From Sphingobium sp. (GTDB lineage: Bacteria > Pseudomonadota > Alphaproteobacteria > Sphingomonadales > Sphingomonadaceae), in contig JAHFPV010000002.1 of NCBI GenBank assembly GCA_023266575.1, positions 248,001-312,000 on the forward strand: 64,000 nucleotides of DNA, in the 5' to 3' direction. Shown here piece by piece: positions 28,459 through 37,256 of the stretch. Position numbers and translations under genes: made by a program. Each line of letters opens with the position of its first letter. Within the stretch, counting starts at the first letter, position 1. The notes below the pieces were generated by a model. It was not told the origin of the DNA, ran no database searches, and was given only the letters and a program-made list of their open reading frames with translations.

Positions 28459-29552
28459 GCCAGATCCTCACCACCACCCTTGGTCCCGTCCGCCTGATCG
28501 GTGAGAATGTAACGCCGATCTGGGGCATGACCAATGCCGAGCGCAGCCGCCGCATGGCAGAAAGCGCCGCGAAGAATGGCAGCGCGCTGGCGGCCGGCCA
28601 CGAACTGCTGTTCAACCTGACCTACGCCTTCGATCCGCTGCTGCTGCGCCTCGCGCTCGAAACGCCCGGCACCCTGTTCGTCTGGGGCGACGCGCCGATC
28701 GTCGGCCAGGTGCCCCAGGGCAGCGATCCGCTGACCGCACCCCATATCATCGACCTGTCGGACGGCCGCACCCTCTACAACCGCCAACTGCGCAAGCTGG
28801 AACAGCCGATGGTGCGCGAATTGACCCCCACGACCCGGCGGGCGATCGAGCGGCAAAGCTATTTCGGTGCCTATAAGGGCGTGACCGACCTGCTCACCAA
28901 ATATCTCTGGCCCGAACTGGCGCTGGTGCTGACCCGCATCGCCGCACAATTGCGCATGACCCCGAACATGGTCTCGGTGATCGGCGTCACCCTTTGCCTG
29001 TTCGCGACTTATCTGTTCGCGCAGGGCATGTATTGGACCGGCTTCCTCTCCGGCTTCATCTTCATGGTGCTGGATACGGTGGACGGCAAACTCGCCCGCT
29101 GCACCATCACCTCGTCCAAATGGGGCAATGTGATCGACCATGGCGTCGATCTGGTCCACCCGCCCTTCTGGTGGTATTTCTGGGGCACCGGGCTGGTCTA
29201 TTGGGGGCTGGCGCTTTCGACCCAGACCTTCGCGCTGGTCATGGCGGCGGTGATTGCAGGCTATGTGCTGCAACGGCTGATCGAGGGGATGTTCCTCAAG
29301 GATTTCGGCATGGACATCCATGTCTGGCAGCGCTTCGACAGCCAGTTCCGCCTGATCACCGCGCGGCGTAACCCCAATATGGTCATCCTGTTCGTGTCGC
29401 TGCTGTTCGGACGCCCCGACATTGGCCTGATCGCGCTCGCCTGGTGGACGATGATCTCGCTGGTCGTCCACGCCGTGCGGCTCGCGCAGGCCTATAGCGT
29501 CAAGCGGTCCGGCCAGCCGATCGTTAGCTGGATGGAGCAAGCCCGGCCATGA
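28455..29552 (+). CDS. CDP-alcohol phosphotransferase with extra N-terminal domain
   Basis: In this 365-residue membrane protein, residues about 1-150 form a soluble domain, possibly a degenerate nucleotidyltransferase. The C-terminal half has five or six membrane segments and the CDP-alcohol signature from Asp207: DTVDGKLARC, then GNVIDHGVD. The layout recalls inositol-phosphate cytidylyltransferase/di-inositol-phosphate synthase fusions, in which the cytidylyltransferase precedes this domain. Here the active nucleotidyltransferase seems to be the separate gene at 30015. Coupled by ATGA to genes on both sides. Confidence 0.8.
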   Translation: MSQILTTTLGPVRLIGENVTPIWGMTNAERSRRMAESAAKNGSALAAGHELLFNLTYAFDPLLLRLALETPGTLFVWGDAPIVGQVPQGSDPLTAPHIIDLSDGRTLYNRQLRKLEQPMVRELTPTTRRAIERQSYFGAYKGVTDLLTKYLWPELALVLTRIAAQLRMTPNMVSVIGVTLCLFATYLFAQGMYWTGFLSGFIFMVLDTVDGKLARCTITSSKWGNVIDHGVDLVHPPFWWYFWGTGLVYWGLALSTQTFALVMAAVIAGYVLQRLIEGMFLKDFGMDIHVWQRFDSQFRLITARRNPNMVILFVSLLFGRPDIGLIALAWWTMISLVVHAVRLAQAYSVKRSGQPIVSWMEQARP

Positions 29553-29986
29553 ACCCTACGATCGAGAAATTCGGCTGGCCCGCCACGCTGATCGCGGAGT
29601 TCACCCACTGGGTCGTGCTGCTACGCCCGGCCCAGCCGACGCTGGGGTCGCTGATCCTGGCGGCGAAAAGCGACGCGACGGCGTTCGGTGACCTGCCTGG
29701 CGACGCACATGCCGAACTCAAGACCGTCACCGCAGCGATCGAGACGGCGCTGACCAAGGCGGTGGGCTATACGAAGATCAACTATTTGATGCTGATGATG
29801 GTCGATCCCCACGTCCATTTCCACGTCATCCCCCGCTATGAGGGGACACGCAGCGCGGCGGGTGTGACCGTGGCGGATGCGGGCTGGCCGGGGCAGCCGG
29901 ACCTTAGTGCCGCGGTCAAGCTGGACAGTGAGCTGGACAATGTAAAAGCGTGGCTGAAAAATCATTTCGATACCGAAATGATATAG
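29549..29986 (+). CDS. HIT-family nucleotide hydrolase/transferase
   Basis: The 145-residue protein carries the histidine triad DPHVHFHVIPRY with His88, His90 and His92. HIT proteins hydrolyse or transfer nucleotidyl groups (Ap4A, ADP-sulfate, GalT-like). It overlaps the upstream CDP-alcohol transferase gene by four bases, so it may handle a CMP- or CDP-linked intermediate of this locus. That link is inference from context. Confidence 0.88.
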   Translation: MNPTIEKFGWPATLIAEFTHWVVLLRPAQPTLGSLILAAKSDATAFGDLPGDAHAELKTVTAAIETALTKAVGYTKINYLMLMMVDPHVHFHVIPRYEGTRSAAGVTVADAGWPGQPDLSAAVKLDSELDNVKAWLKNHFDTEMI

Positions 29987-30014
29987 CCGGTCGCTTGTTC
30001 AACCCTTGTTTCGC

Positions 30015-30779
30015 TTACTGCCCGTAACGCCCCTCAGCGACCCACTTGGCCGTCAGCGCCTTCGCCGCCTCGACATCCTGATGGAAGTCGACCTCCTGCC
30101 ATTCCAGCCCCTCGATCGACACGGTGCCGACGCGGTTACCCTTGGCGATGATGTCGATGGCGCGCAGATACCAGCGTTCGACGCCTTCGGGCGTGCGCAT
30201 CATCTGGTCGATCTGGTTGCGGAAGATCGCCGGGCCTTCGCCGGTAAAGGCCAGCATCCCGATCGATTCGGCATTGGTGTCGGGCGGCAGCAGTCGCTTG
30301 CCGATATGGTGCAGGCGGCCGCTGTCGTCGCGGTTCACCTTCATATCGTCATCGTCATAGTCGGATTTCACATCGACGGTCACGGTGATGGCGTCCTGCG
30401 TTCCCGCAATGAGTTTCGCGACGATTTCGTCCGACACGATGGTATCGCCATTCAGGATGATGAAATCCCGGTCCATCTCCTCCCGCACGATCCAGCAGGT
30501 GCCAAGATTATCGGCCACCTGAAAGAAGGGATTGAACACGCAGCGGATGCGCGCGCCGGTCTCGCGATACAATTGCAGCGCATGATCCTCGACCCGTTCG
30601 GTGCGGAACCCCGTCACCACCACGATATCGGTCACGCCATTGGCGACCAGCGCGGCGATCTGCCAGCTGATCAGGGTGCGACCGTTAAAGTCGATCATGC
30701 ATTTGGGCACGTCGCGGGTCAGCGGCAACAGGCGCGATCCTTGCCCGGCGGACAGGATGATGGCTTTGGTGATGGTCAT
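30015..30779 (-). CDS. NTP transferase (sugar/polyol-phosphate cytidylyltransferase-like)
   Basis: This 254-residue protein starts MTITKAIILSAGQGSRLLPL with the nucleotide loop, then DVPKCMIDFNGRTLI. ILNGDTIVSD carries the metal-binding Asp. The EVDFHQDVEAA end is typical of phosphocholine or inositol-1-phosphate cytidylyltransferases. ATG 30779 was chosen at the start of family similarity. It faces the HIT gene convergently, 28 bases apart, and is divergent from the flippase. It probably makes the activated alcohol for the CDP-alcohol transferase. Confidence 0.85.
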   Translation of the reverse strand: MTITKAIILSAGQGSRLLPLTRDVPKCMIDFNGRTLISWQIAALVANGVTDIVVVTGFRTERVEDHALQLYRETGARIRCVFNPFFQVADNLGTCWIVREEMDRDFIILNGDTIVSDEIVAKLIAGTQDAITVTVDVKSDYDDDDMKVNRDDSGRLHHIGKRLLPPDTNAESIGMLAFTGEGPAIFRNQIDQMMRTPEGVERWYLRAIDIIAKGNRVGTVSIEGLEWQEVDFHQDVEAAKALTAKWVAEGRYGQ

Positions 30780-30873
30780 GGCGCGGGTCTTTAGAGGGGA
30801 AATTGGCCGAAAAAAAGGCGGCGTTTGCACTCGATCCGGCCCGCGCTTAAAGCGCAGCGTGATAGACCAACAT

Positions 30874-30962
30874 CCGTTCGGGCTGAGCTTGTCGAAGCCC
30901 TGCTCTTTCTTTTCAGGCCCCCCGGAGAAAGTACGGCCCTTCGACAGGCTCAGGGCGAACGG
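30874..30962. repeat. Paired dispersed repeat, inverted
   Basis: CCGTTCGGGCTGAGCTTGTC (30874 onward) and the complementary arm ending TTCGACAGGCTCAGGGCGAA (to 30962) flank about 35 bases in the gap between the nucleotidyltransferase and flippase genes. The arms match the copies at 18361 and 60104 apart from a few bases. Confidence 0.8.
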
Positions 30963-30976
30963 AGGTTGGATATGCG

Positions 30977-32317
30977 ATGCGTCGATGGAAAGGCCGTGAC
31001 CCGGTGAAATACAAACGTCGATTGGGAGATAGGCAGGACGGATTTTCCCGTATATTGGCCAATACCGGCTGGCTGCTGGGGGGCAAGGGCGTCGGCGCGG
31101 TGCTCAGCCTGGCCTATCTCGCCATCGTTACCCGGACGTTGGGCGTTGCCGATTTCGGGCGGTTCGCGCTGGTGCTGAGCGCCGCGACGGTCATCAAGAC
31201 GATCACCAGTTTCGACAGCTGGCAGATCGTCGTGCGCTATGGCCAGACCCATCTGGCCACCGGCAACGCCGACGCGCTGAACCGCGTTTTGCGTTTCTGT
31301 ATCCTCATTGATCTTGCCTCCGCCGTGGTGGGCGGGGCGATTGCCGCTTTCATTATCCTGGCCTTTGGCGGGCTGCTGGAGCTGCCGCCGGGCATGGGGT
31401 GGCAGGCCTGGATCTTCTGCATGGTGATGATGATCACCATCCGATCCAGCCCCACCGGCATATTGCGGCTGTTCGACCGGTTCGATTCCGCGGCACTCGC
31501 CGAAACCATGATCCCCGTGGGCCGGATGATCGGCGCGGTCGCGGCGCTGTGGCTGATGCCGACGATCACCGGCTTCCTGATCGCCTGGGGTGCGGCGGAA
31601 CTGCTCTGCGCCATCGCTTATTGGGGACTGGCGCTGCGCGAAGGGCGCGGGCGTATCGGCCAGTGGCGTGCGGGCCGGGCGATGGACGCACGAACCGAGA
31701 ATCCCGGCATCATCGGCTTCCTGACCGCCACCAACCTCCAGACCAGCCTGTCGTCCATGGGCCAGCAGGTCGCGGTGCTGGTGGTGGGCCTGTTCGTGGG
31801 GCCGGTCGGCGCGGGCCTTTATCGCCTCGCCAACCAGCTTGCCAATTCGCTGACCAAGATTTCGGGGCTGCTCTCGCGCAGCATCTTCGTCGAACTGTCG
31901 CGCAGCGGCAGTCAGGGGGGCGAAGCGCTGGGCGCGCTGTTCCGCCGCACCAACCGGCTGGCGCTGGTGGCAGGCGCGGTCATCATCGCGCTGATCCTGG
32001 TCATCGGCCACCCGCTGCTGGGACTGATCGCGGGCCGCGATTTTCTCCCCGCCTATCCGCTGCTGCTGCTACTGGGCATTGCCGCCTGCATCGACCTGAT
32101 CGGGGTCAGCTATCGCCCGCTGCTGATGGCGACCGACCGCGCGGGCCTGTCGCTACGCATCACCTTCATCTCGACCGCCCTGCTGCTGGGGATGCAGGCC
32201 GCGCTGCTGCCGCTCTACGGCACGATCGGTGCTGCCAGCGCCAACATCATCGCCGCCATCGCCGGCTTCGTAATGATGGGCCTGGCCAGCCGCAACGCGG
32301 TGCGCGCGCAGGGGTGA
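30977..32317 (+). CDS. Lipopolysaccharide/oligosaccharide flippase (Wzx-like)
   Basis: The 446-residue membrane protein has about 12 hydrophobic segments. The start, ILANTGWLLGGKGVGAVLSL then AYLAIVTRTLG, is typical of polysaccharide_synt flippases. GGAGG lies 11 bases upstream of ATG 30977, and GTG 31004 is an alternative. It would move a lipid-linked glycan or phosphoglycan across the inner membrane. With the CDP-alcohol and glycerophosphotransferase genes it suggests a dedicated surface glycolipid route. Confidence 0.88.
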   Translation: MRRWKGRDPVKYKRRLGDRQDGFSRILANTGWLLGGKGVGAVLSLAYLAIVTRTLGVADFGRFALVLSAATVIKTITSFDSWQIVVRYGQTHLATGNADALNRVLRFCILIDLASAVVGGAIAAFIILAFGGLLELPPGMGWQAWIFCMVMMITIRSSPTGILRLFDRFDSAALAETMIPVGRMIGAVAALWLMPTITGFLIAWGAAELLCAIAYWGLALREGRGRIGQWRAGRAMDARTENPGIIGFLTATNLQTSLSSMGQQVAVLVVGLFVGPVGAGLYRLANQLANSLTKISGLLSRSIFVELSRSGSQGGEALGALFRRTNRLALVAGAVIIALILVIGHPLLGLIAGRDFLPAYPLLLLLGIAACIDLIGVSYRPLLMATDRAGLSLRITFISTALLLGMQAALLPLYGTIGAASANIIAAIAGFVMMGLASRNAVRAQG

Positions 32318-32347
32318 ATGGGAGGGTGGGCGTAGGTTCACCTTCCG

Positions 32348-32413
32348 CCGTTCGTTTCGAGCGCAGTCGAGAAACGTTGCGCGCGGTTTCTCGACTGCGC
32401 TCGAAACGAACGG
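32348..32413. repeat. Perfect 28-bp inverted repeat
   Basis: The arms lie at 32348-32375 and 32386-32413 with a 10-base loop. Arm one begins CCGTTCGTTTCGAGCGCAGT and arm two ends CGCTCGAAACGAACGG. It lies between the flippase and rpsI and would form a very stable hairpin on either strand. It is a different family from the TTCGACAGG repeats but shares the terminal CCGTTCG. Confidence 0.8.
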
Positions 32414-32468
32414 AGGGGGGAAGATGACACCCCGCTCCTGTTCCGTCCCCCCCTCACAACGCCCAACG

Positions 32469-32493
32469 AAAAAGGGGCCGGAATACCGGCCCC
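32469..32493 (-). terminator. Intrinsic terminator of rplM-rpsI
   Basis: GGGGCCGG (32474-32481) pairs with CCGGCCCC (32486-32493). On the minus strand five T follow (32469-32473), 31 bases beyond the rpsI stop. Confidence 0.85.
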
Positions 32494-32523
32494 TTCTCGA
32501 TAGTCTGGCAGTGCCTGAAACGC

Positions 32524-33090
32524 TTAGCGCTTCGAGAACTGGAAGCTCTTGCGGGCCTTTGCCTTGCCGTACTTCTTACGTTCGACAACGCGGCTGTCGC
32601 GGGTCAGGAAGCCTTCGGCCTTGACCGCGCTGCGCAGCGCCGGTTCGTACTTGGTCAGCGCCTGGGCGATGCCATGCTTGACCGCACCGGCCTGACCCGA
32701 CAGACCGCCGCCCTTGACGGTGCAGATCACGTCATACTGGCCATTGCGATCGGTCACGCCGAACGGCTGGTTGATCACCAGGCGCAGGGTGGGACGGGCG
32801 AAGTAGATTTCCTGGTCGCGGCCATTGACCGTGATCTTGCCGGTGCCGGGCTTCACCCAGACGCGGGCAACGGCATCCTTGCGGCGGCCGGTCGCATAAG
32901 CGCGGCCAAGATTGTCGATTTCCTGCTGGCGCAGCGGCATGGTCGATACCGGCGGCGCGATCGGCGCATCGGCAACGATGTCGGCTTCAGCAGCAGGCGC
33001 TTGCGCAGCGGCAGGCGCGGCAACCGGAGCCGCAGCGGCTTCGGCAGCGATCTGTGCGAGATCGGACAGGGACTGGCGGTTATCGGACAT
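32524..33090 (-). CDS. rpsI: 30S ribosomal protein S9
   Basis: This 188-residue S9 has an Ala/Pro-rich N-terminal extension of about 55 residues before the conserved core ([20 protein letters not shown], about 64-83). The C-terminus [17 protein letters not shown] is the decoding-site tail that touches P-site tRNA. E. coli S9 is about 130 residues. The gene overlaps the rplM stop by one base. Confidence 0.97.
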   Translation of the reverse strand: MSDNRQSLSDLAQIAAEAAAAPVAAPAAAQAPAAEADIVADAPIAPPVSTMPLRQQEIDNLGRAYATGRRKDAVARVWVKPGTGKITVNGRDQEIYFARPTLRLVINQPFGVTDRNGQYDVICTVKGGGLSGQAGAVKHGIAQALTKYEPALRSAVKAEGFLTRDSRVVERKKYGKAKARKSFQFSKR

Positions 33091-33569
33091 TATGCACCCA
33101 CCTTGTTCTTGCGGTTGCGCGACGCGAAGTCGAGCACTTCGGGGTTCTGGGCTTCATGCGGATGCTCGGCGCCGCCGAACACGCGCAGGTTGCGCATCTG
33201 CTGGCGACCCAGCGGGCCACGCGGGATCATGCGTTCGATCGCCTTTTCCAGCACGCGCTCAGGGAAACGGCCTTCCAAAATCTTGGCAGGCGTGGTTTCC
33301 TTGATGCCGCCGGCATAGCCGGTGTGCTTGTAATAGACCTTGTCGGTCAGCTTCTTGCCGGTGAACTTCACCTTGCCCGCGTTGATGATGATGACATTGT
33401 CACCACAATCGACATGGGGCGTGAAGCTGGTCTTGTGCTTGCCGCGCAGGATATTCGCCACGGTCGAAGCGAGACGGCCAACAACAAGGCCTTCCGCGTC
33501 GATCAGGACCCACTTTTTTTCGACCGTCGCCGGCGAAGCCGACTTGGTGGTCTTCATCAGCGCCTTCAT
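33090..33569 (-). CDS. rplM: 50S ribosomal protein L13
   Basis: The 159-residue L13 has the family pattern [36 protein letters not shown], and [24 protein letters not shown] lies about 10 bases before ATG 33569. A second ATG at 33557 is less favoured. It is co-transcribed with rpsI, as in most bacteria. Confidence 0.97.
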   Translation of the reverse strand: MKALMKTTKSASPATVEKKWVLIDAEGLVVGRLASTVANILRGKHKTSFTPHVDCGDNVIIINAGKVKFTGKKLTDKVYYKHTGYAGGIKETTPAKILEGRFPERVLEKAIERMIPRGPLGRQQMRNLRVFGGAEHPHEAQNPEVLDFASRNRKNKVGA

Positions 33570-33681
33570 GGTGCCAATTCTCCAGAATGAAAAAGGAAAC
33601 CGGACGCCGTTGCCGACGCCCGGAAGTGGGGCGCTAATGACCGGTGGCAGGTCACAAGTCAAGAGATTCGGCGGCTTTGCT

Positions 33682-33703
33682 GACGGGTAAAATAATACCC
33701 GTC
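33682..33703 (-). terminator. Hairpin after the secreted-protein gene
   Basis: GACGGGTA (33682-33689) and TACCCGTC (33696-33703) form an 8-bp stem with loop AAATAA, directly downstream of the stop at 33705. No T-tract follows; it also lies upstream of rplM. Confidence 0.4.
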
Positions 33704-33704
33704 G

Positions 33705-34502
33705 CTATTGAGCCGGGGTCAACTCGCGCTTTTCCGCCACCGCGCGTGTCCCCAGCATGAGATTGCGCTGCTGTTTCTCGATCAGGCCGGTCCGCCGCGA
33801 AAGGCGGTAGGTGATACCGACAGCAATGCCCTGCCCGGCCAGTTGCTCGTCCAGATCGAGCGCCTTGTCCGACTGCGCCGTCACCCGCAGCACGCCTTCG
33901 ACCGGGACCGGACGGCCCAGCGGCGCGCCCGCCACCGTCCGCACACCCCGCCCCGCGCCATCCTCCACCTTGCCGCCTGCAAACAGAAAGATCGGTCGCA
34001 ATTCCCCGGCCAGCAGCGCCAGCCGACCGTCGGGCGACAGTCCCGACAGCAAAGCCTGGACCGACAGGAGCGACCGGTGGCGCGGCGTGTCCGGCGCGAA
34101 GGCCGCCAGCATCTTGGCGAGGCCAGCCTGCACTGCGCTCCAGACCGCATCCATATTGTCGAGCGCAACGATCTGCCCCGCGGCATCGACATGGAAATGA
34201 TGCTTCACCCCGATCAGCGGTGTCAGCGCGGCGGCATAGGGTTCAGCGCCAGATGCAGGTGCATCGCTGTCGATGGCGCGCAATGTCGCGTGGAGAATAT
34301 AGCCGTCCCCCGCCTTCTCGAACCGCAGGTCGCGGGTTGCGCTGAACCGGCTGACCTTGCCTTCGACGGGGCGGTGCTGCTCGATCTGATAGGTGAGACG
34401 CTGATCGACCGGCGGTGCGAAGGGGATGGCGATGGTTTCGGCCTGGGCGATCCCCGGCACCAGCATCGCCAGGCAGAGCGCCGCCGCGCGAATCCCCCTC
34501 AC
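33705..34502 (-). CDS. Hypothetical secreted protein downstream of ctaA
   Basis: The 265-residue protein begins with a signal peptide (VRGIRAAALCLAMLVPGIAQ, cleavage near 21) and is otherwise soluble and beta-rich, with no domain I recognise. It starts at GTG 34502, overlapping the ctaA stop (GTGA). The larger open frame extends into ctaA in another frame and is not real. Coupling to heme A synthase hints at an envelope or respiratory role only by position. Confidence 0.75.
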   Translation of the reverse strand: MRGIRAAALCLAMLVPGIAQAETIAIPFAPPVDQRLTYQIEQHRPVEGKVSRFSATRDLRFEKAGDGYILHATLRAIDSDAPASGAEPYAAALTPLIGVKHHFHVDAAGQIVALDNMDAVWSAVQAGLAKMLAAFAPDTPRHRSLLSVQALLSGLSPDGRLALLAGELRPIFLFAGGKVEDGAGRGVRTVAGAPLGRPVPVEGVLRVTAQSDKALDLDEQLAGQGIAVGITYRLSRRTGLIEKQQRNLMLGTRAVAEKRELTPAQ

Positions 34503-35521
34503 AGGCGACGCACGCCGATGGCATGGGCGCCCCAGGCCGCCGACGCCACCACCAGCGCACCGACCGCCTGATGCAGCACGGCCAGCGGCAGGGCGATGCC
34601 GCTGATGACGGTGGCGATCCCCAGCACGATCTGCGTCCCCACCGTCGCATTGATCGCGATCGAAGGGGCGCGCTGCCCGGCCCGCTTGGCCTGCCGCGCC
34701 AGCAGGATCAGCGCCAGCGCAGCGCCCCAGGCCCACCAGCGATGCAGAAAATGGACGAGATAAGGGTCGCTCGACACGGTGGCCCAGAGCGAACCCAGCC
34801 AGCTAATCCCTTCAGGCACCAGATGGTCGTTCATCAGCGGCCAGGTGTTGGACACATAGCCCGCGTCCAGCCCGGCGGTGAAGGCTCCCAGCATCAACTG
34901 CACGAACAGCGCCAGCAATGCGATCAGCGCCAGCGGCCGCAATCGTGCGGGGCGCGCGCGACTGTTGCGGGACAGCGCCAGCAGATCGAGCGCGGTCCAG
35001 ACCAGCCCGCCGATGATGAAAAGCGCCGTCAGCAGATGCACCGCCAGCCGGTAATGGCTGACATCGGTGCGCAGCGACAGGCCGGACTTGACCATCCACC
35101 AGCCGATCGCGCCCTGCAACCCGCCCAGCGCCAGCAGCGCGACCAGCCGGGGGCCGTAACCTGCCGGGATCGCGCGCTTCCACGCGAACCACAGCAAAGG
35201 TAACGCGAAGGCGACACCGATCAGCCGTCCCAATAGCCGGTGCAGCCATTCCCAGAAGAAGATGAACTGGAAATCGGCAAGGCTCATGCCCCGGTTGATC
35301 TGCTGATATTCGGGGATTTGCTGATAGAGGCGAAAGGCATCCATCCACTGGTCGTGGGTCAGCGGCGGAATGGCACCCGTGATCGGCTTCCACTGGGTGA
35401 TCGACAGGCCAGATTCGGTCAGGCGGGTGATGCCGCCAACCACGACCATGACGAACACCAAAGCGGCAACGAACAGCAACCAGCGGGCGATCGCCACCGG
35501 GCGGGGAAAGGGATTGGCCAT
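34499..35521 (-). CDS. ctaA: Heme A synthase (CtaA/COX15)
   Basis: The 340-residue membrane protein oxidises heme O to heme A for cytochrome c oxidase. It starts MANPFPRPVAIARWLLFVAA. GGITRLTESGLSITQWKPI is the COX15 signature, and eight membrane helices carry conserved histidines in FWEWLHRLLG and HFLHRWWAWG. ATG 35521 was chosen over 35548 because family similarity starts there. The next gene upstream, dgoA, is unrelated and 66 bases away. Confidence 0.94.
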   Translation of the reverse strand: MANPFPRPVAIARWLLFVAALVFVMVVVGGITRLTESGLSITQWKPITGAIPPLTHDQWMDAFRLYQQIPEYQQINRGMSLADFQFIFFWEWLHRLLGRLIGVAFALPLLWFAWKRAIPAGYGPRLVALLALGGLQGAIGWWMVKSGLSLRTDVSHYRLAVHLLTALFIIGGLVWTALDLLALSRNSRARPARLRPLALIALLALFVQLMLGAFTAGLDAGYVSNTWPLMNDHLVPEGISWLGSLWATVSSDPYLVHFLHRWWAWGAALALILLARQAKRAGQRAPSIAINATVGTQIVLGIATVISGIALPLAVLHQAVGALVVASAAWGAHAIGVRRL

Positions 35522-35587
35522 GACCGGTCCATGCCCCCAAGCCCGCATCGTTTCAAGCAGGACAATCGGGACAAATCGTCCAAGCCC

Positions 35588-36217
35588 TTAAAGCGTCGCT
35601 TTCCAGGCCGCGACCAGTTCGCGCCCGCGTGTCCCCACCAGCGCCGCATCGTCACCGGGACGGTAGAGCGCGCCGCCCACGCCAATGCCTTCGCAACCGC
35701 CCGCCAGCCATTCACCGATCGTGTCCGCGCCGGTGCCGCCCACGGCCCAGACGCCGACATGCCTGGGCAGCACATCCTTGACCGCCTTCACATAGGCCGG
35801 GCCAAGCCGGGCGGCGGGGAAGAGCTTGATCCGGCGCGCCCCGGCGGCGATGGCGGCAAAGGCTTCGCTGGGGGTCATGAAACCGGGCAGCAACTCAAGG
35901 CCCAGTTCCGCGCCGCGCGCGATGACGGCGGGGTTGGTGTTGGGCGTCACCATGATGCGCCCGCCAACACTGTGCAGTTGCTCGACCGCCTCGACGCTCA
36001 GCACCGTGCCACCGCCGATGATCGCGCGGTCGCCAAAGGCCTGTTGCATCGCGCCGATGCTGGCCAGCGGGTCGGGCGAGTTGAACGGGACTTCGAGGAT
36101 GCGGATACCCGCCTCGACCAGCGCGGTGGCGACGTCCAGCGCCTCTTCCGGGCGGATGCCGCGCAGGATGGCAGCGATCGGCGGCGCGCCATCGGCCAGC
36201 AGTTCGTCCATCGTCAT
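35588..36217 (-). CDS. dgoA: 2-dehydro-3-deoxy-6-phosphogalactonate aldolase
   Basis: The 209-residue class I aldolase splits KDPGal into pyruvate and glyceraldehyde 3-phosphate. It has AILRGIRPEEAL near 16-27, Glu42 in ILEVPFNSPDP and the Schiff-base Lys131 in ARRIKLFPA. The FNSPDP and IKLFPA wording fits the galactonate rather than the gluconate branch. It overlaps dgoK by four bases, which supports that substrate. Confidence 0.92.
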   Translation of the reverse strand: MTMDELLADGAPPIAAILRGIRPEEALDVATALVEAGIRILEVPFNSPDPLASIGAMQQAFGDRAIIGGGTVLSVEAVEQLHSVGGRIMVTPNTNPAVIARGAELGLELLPGFMTPSEAFAAIAAGARRIKLFPAARLGPAYVKAVKDVLPRHVGVWAVGGTGADTIGEWLAGGCEGIGVGGALYRPGDDAALVGTRGRELVAAWKATL

Positions 36218-37119
36218 AGTGTCATCTCTCCACCATAGCCCAGCCCGGCCAGCGCGCAGACGTCGCCGTCCAGACGCTGCGACTCAAGCCCTTGTGCCGC
36301 CAGCGCGCGGGCATAGCGATCCGCCAGCCGTTCGTCGCCGATCAGGGTCACGCCATCGTCCGCCTGCAACAGCGCACGGGCATCGGCAATTTCTCCGCCG
36401 ATCAACAGCCCGGACAGATAGCCCAGCGCCCAGTCGGCCGATCGCCCGGCGCGCAGCCGCATCGCGCGTGCAGCGAACAAGCGGGTCAGCACAGCGCCCT
36501 CGCCCGCCCGCGCCAGCCCTTCGGCAAAGCCAGCCGCTTCCTGCGCGGCATCGCCCACCGCATCCTTTGGCCCCAGCGTCGATCGATCCCGCAGCAGGGC
36601 GAACATTTCGCCGGTCGGCACGGTGCGGAACGCCAGAACCCGGCCATCCTGCACCAGCGCCCATTTGCTGTGGGTGCCGGGCAGCACGATCAGGCGGCGG
36701 CCCTGCGCCAGCGCCGGGTCGCGCGCGCAGGCGCCGAAAATCTGCGTTTCCTCGCCGCGCATCACGTCGGGGATGCCGTCCGCGCCGGTGCAGGCCAGCC
36801 CAGCCATGATCGCGATCGGCACGCCGCGCCAGTCAAAGCCTATGGCAGCGCCGCGCCAGCTTGCTGCGTCCGCCGGGCAATCGGCATAGGGTGCCTCGAC
36901 CCAGCCATCGCGCGCGCCGACCATGCCGCACAGGGTTATGGACAACGGTGTCCCGTCGGCCAGCCAGGGCGCTACCGTATCGGCAAAAGCGGCTTCGGCC
37001 GCCCGTCCGACAGCGCCGATGCCCGGCCCGTCGCGGCGTGCGACGATCCGCCCGTCCTTGACCCGGAACAGACGCAAATTGCTGGTCCCCCAGTCGCCGA
37101 TGACCGTGTAGCCGCTCAT
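36214..37119 (-). CDS. dgoK: 2-dehydro-3-deoxygalactonokinase
   Basis: The 301-residue kinase phosphorylates KDGal at C6. The N-terminal GDWGTSNLRLFRVKDG is the family phosphate loop. GMVGARDGWVEAPY and LPGTHSKWALVQDG are also characteristic. It is coupled to dgoA by ATGA and divergent from the sugar-acid dehydratase gene, with 137 bases between. Confidence 0.94.
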   Translation of the reverse strand: MSGYTVIGDWGTSNLRLFRVKDGRIVARRDGPGIGAVGRAAEAAFADTVAPWLADGTPLSITLCGMVGARDGWVEAPYADCPADAASWRGAAIGFDWRGVPIAIMAGLACTGADGIPDVMRGEETQIFGACARDPALAQGRRLIVLPGTHSKWALVQDGRVLAFRTVPTGEMFALLRDRSTLGPKDAVGDAAQEAAGFAEGLARAGEGAVLTRLFAARAMRLRAGRSADWALGYLSGLLIGGEIADARALLQADDGVTLIGDERLADRYARALAAQGLESQRLDGDVCALAGLGYGGEMTL

Positions 37120-37142
37120 CGCCGATCGGCTTTCGCAAAAAT

Positions 37143-37196
37143 CTCGATACGCTTCACAAGTCCTCGATACGGCTTCTTGAATTTCTATTTGTATGA
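37143..37196. promoter_or_regulatory. Divergent control region with direct repeats
   Basis: CTCGATAC occurs at 37143-37150 and again at 37163-37170, exactly two helical turns apart, each followed by G or GG then CTTC. ATTTGTAT at 37187-37194 recurs in inverse orientation (ATACAAAT, 42503-42510) just after the regulator gene. These are candidate sites for the FadR-family regulator at 41734. Confidence 0.4.
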
Positions 37197-37256
37197 GTAT
37201 ATCAGCAGGCCAAGCGCGTCAACGTGCCACGGATTTTCAAGCGTCAGGATGCCCCA

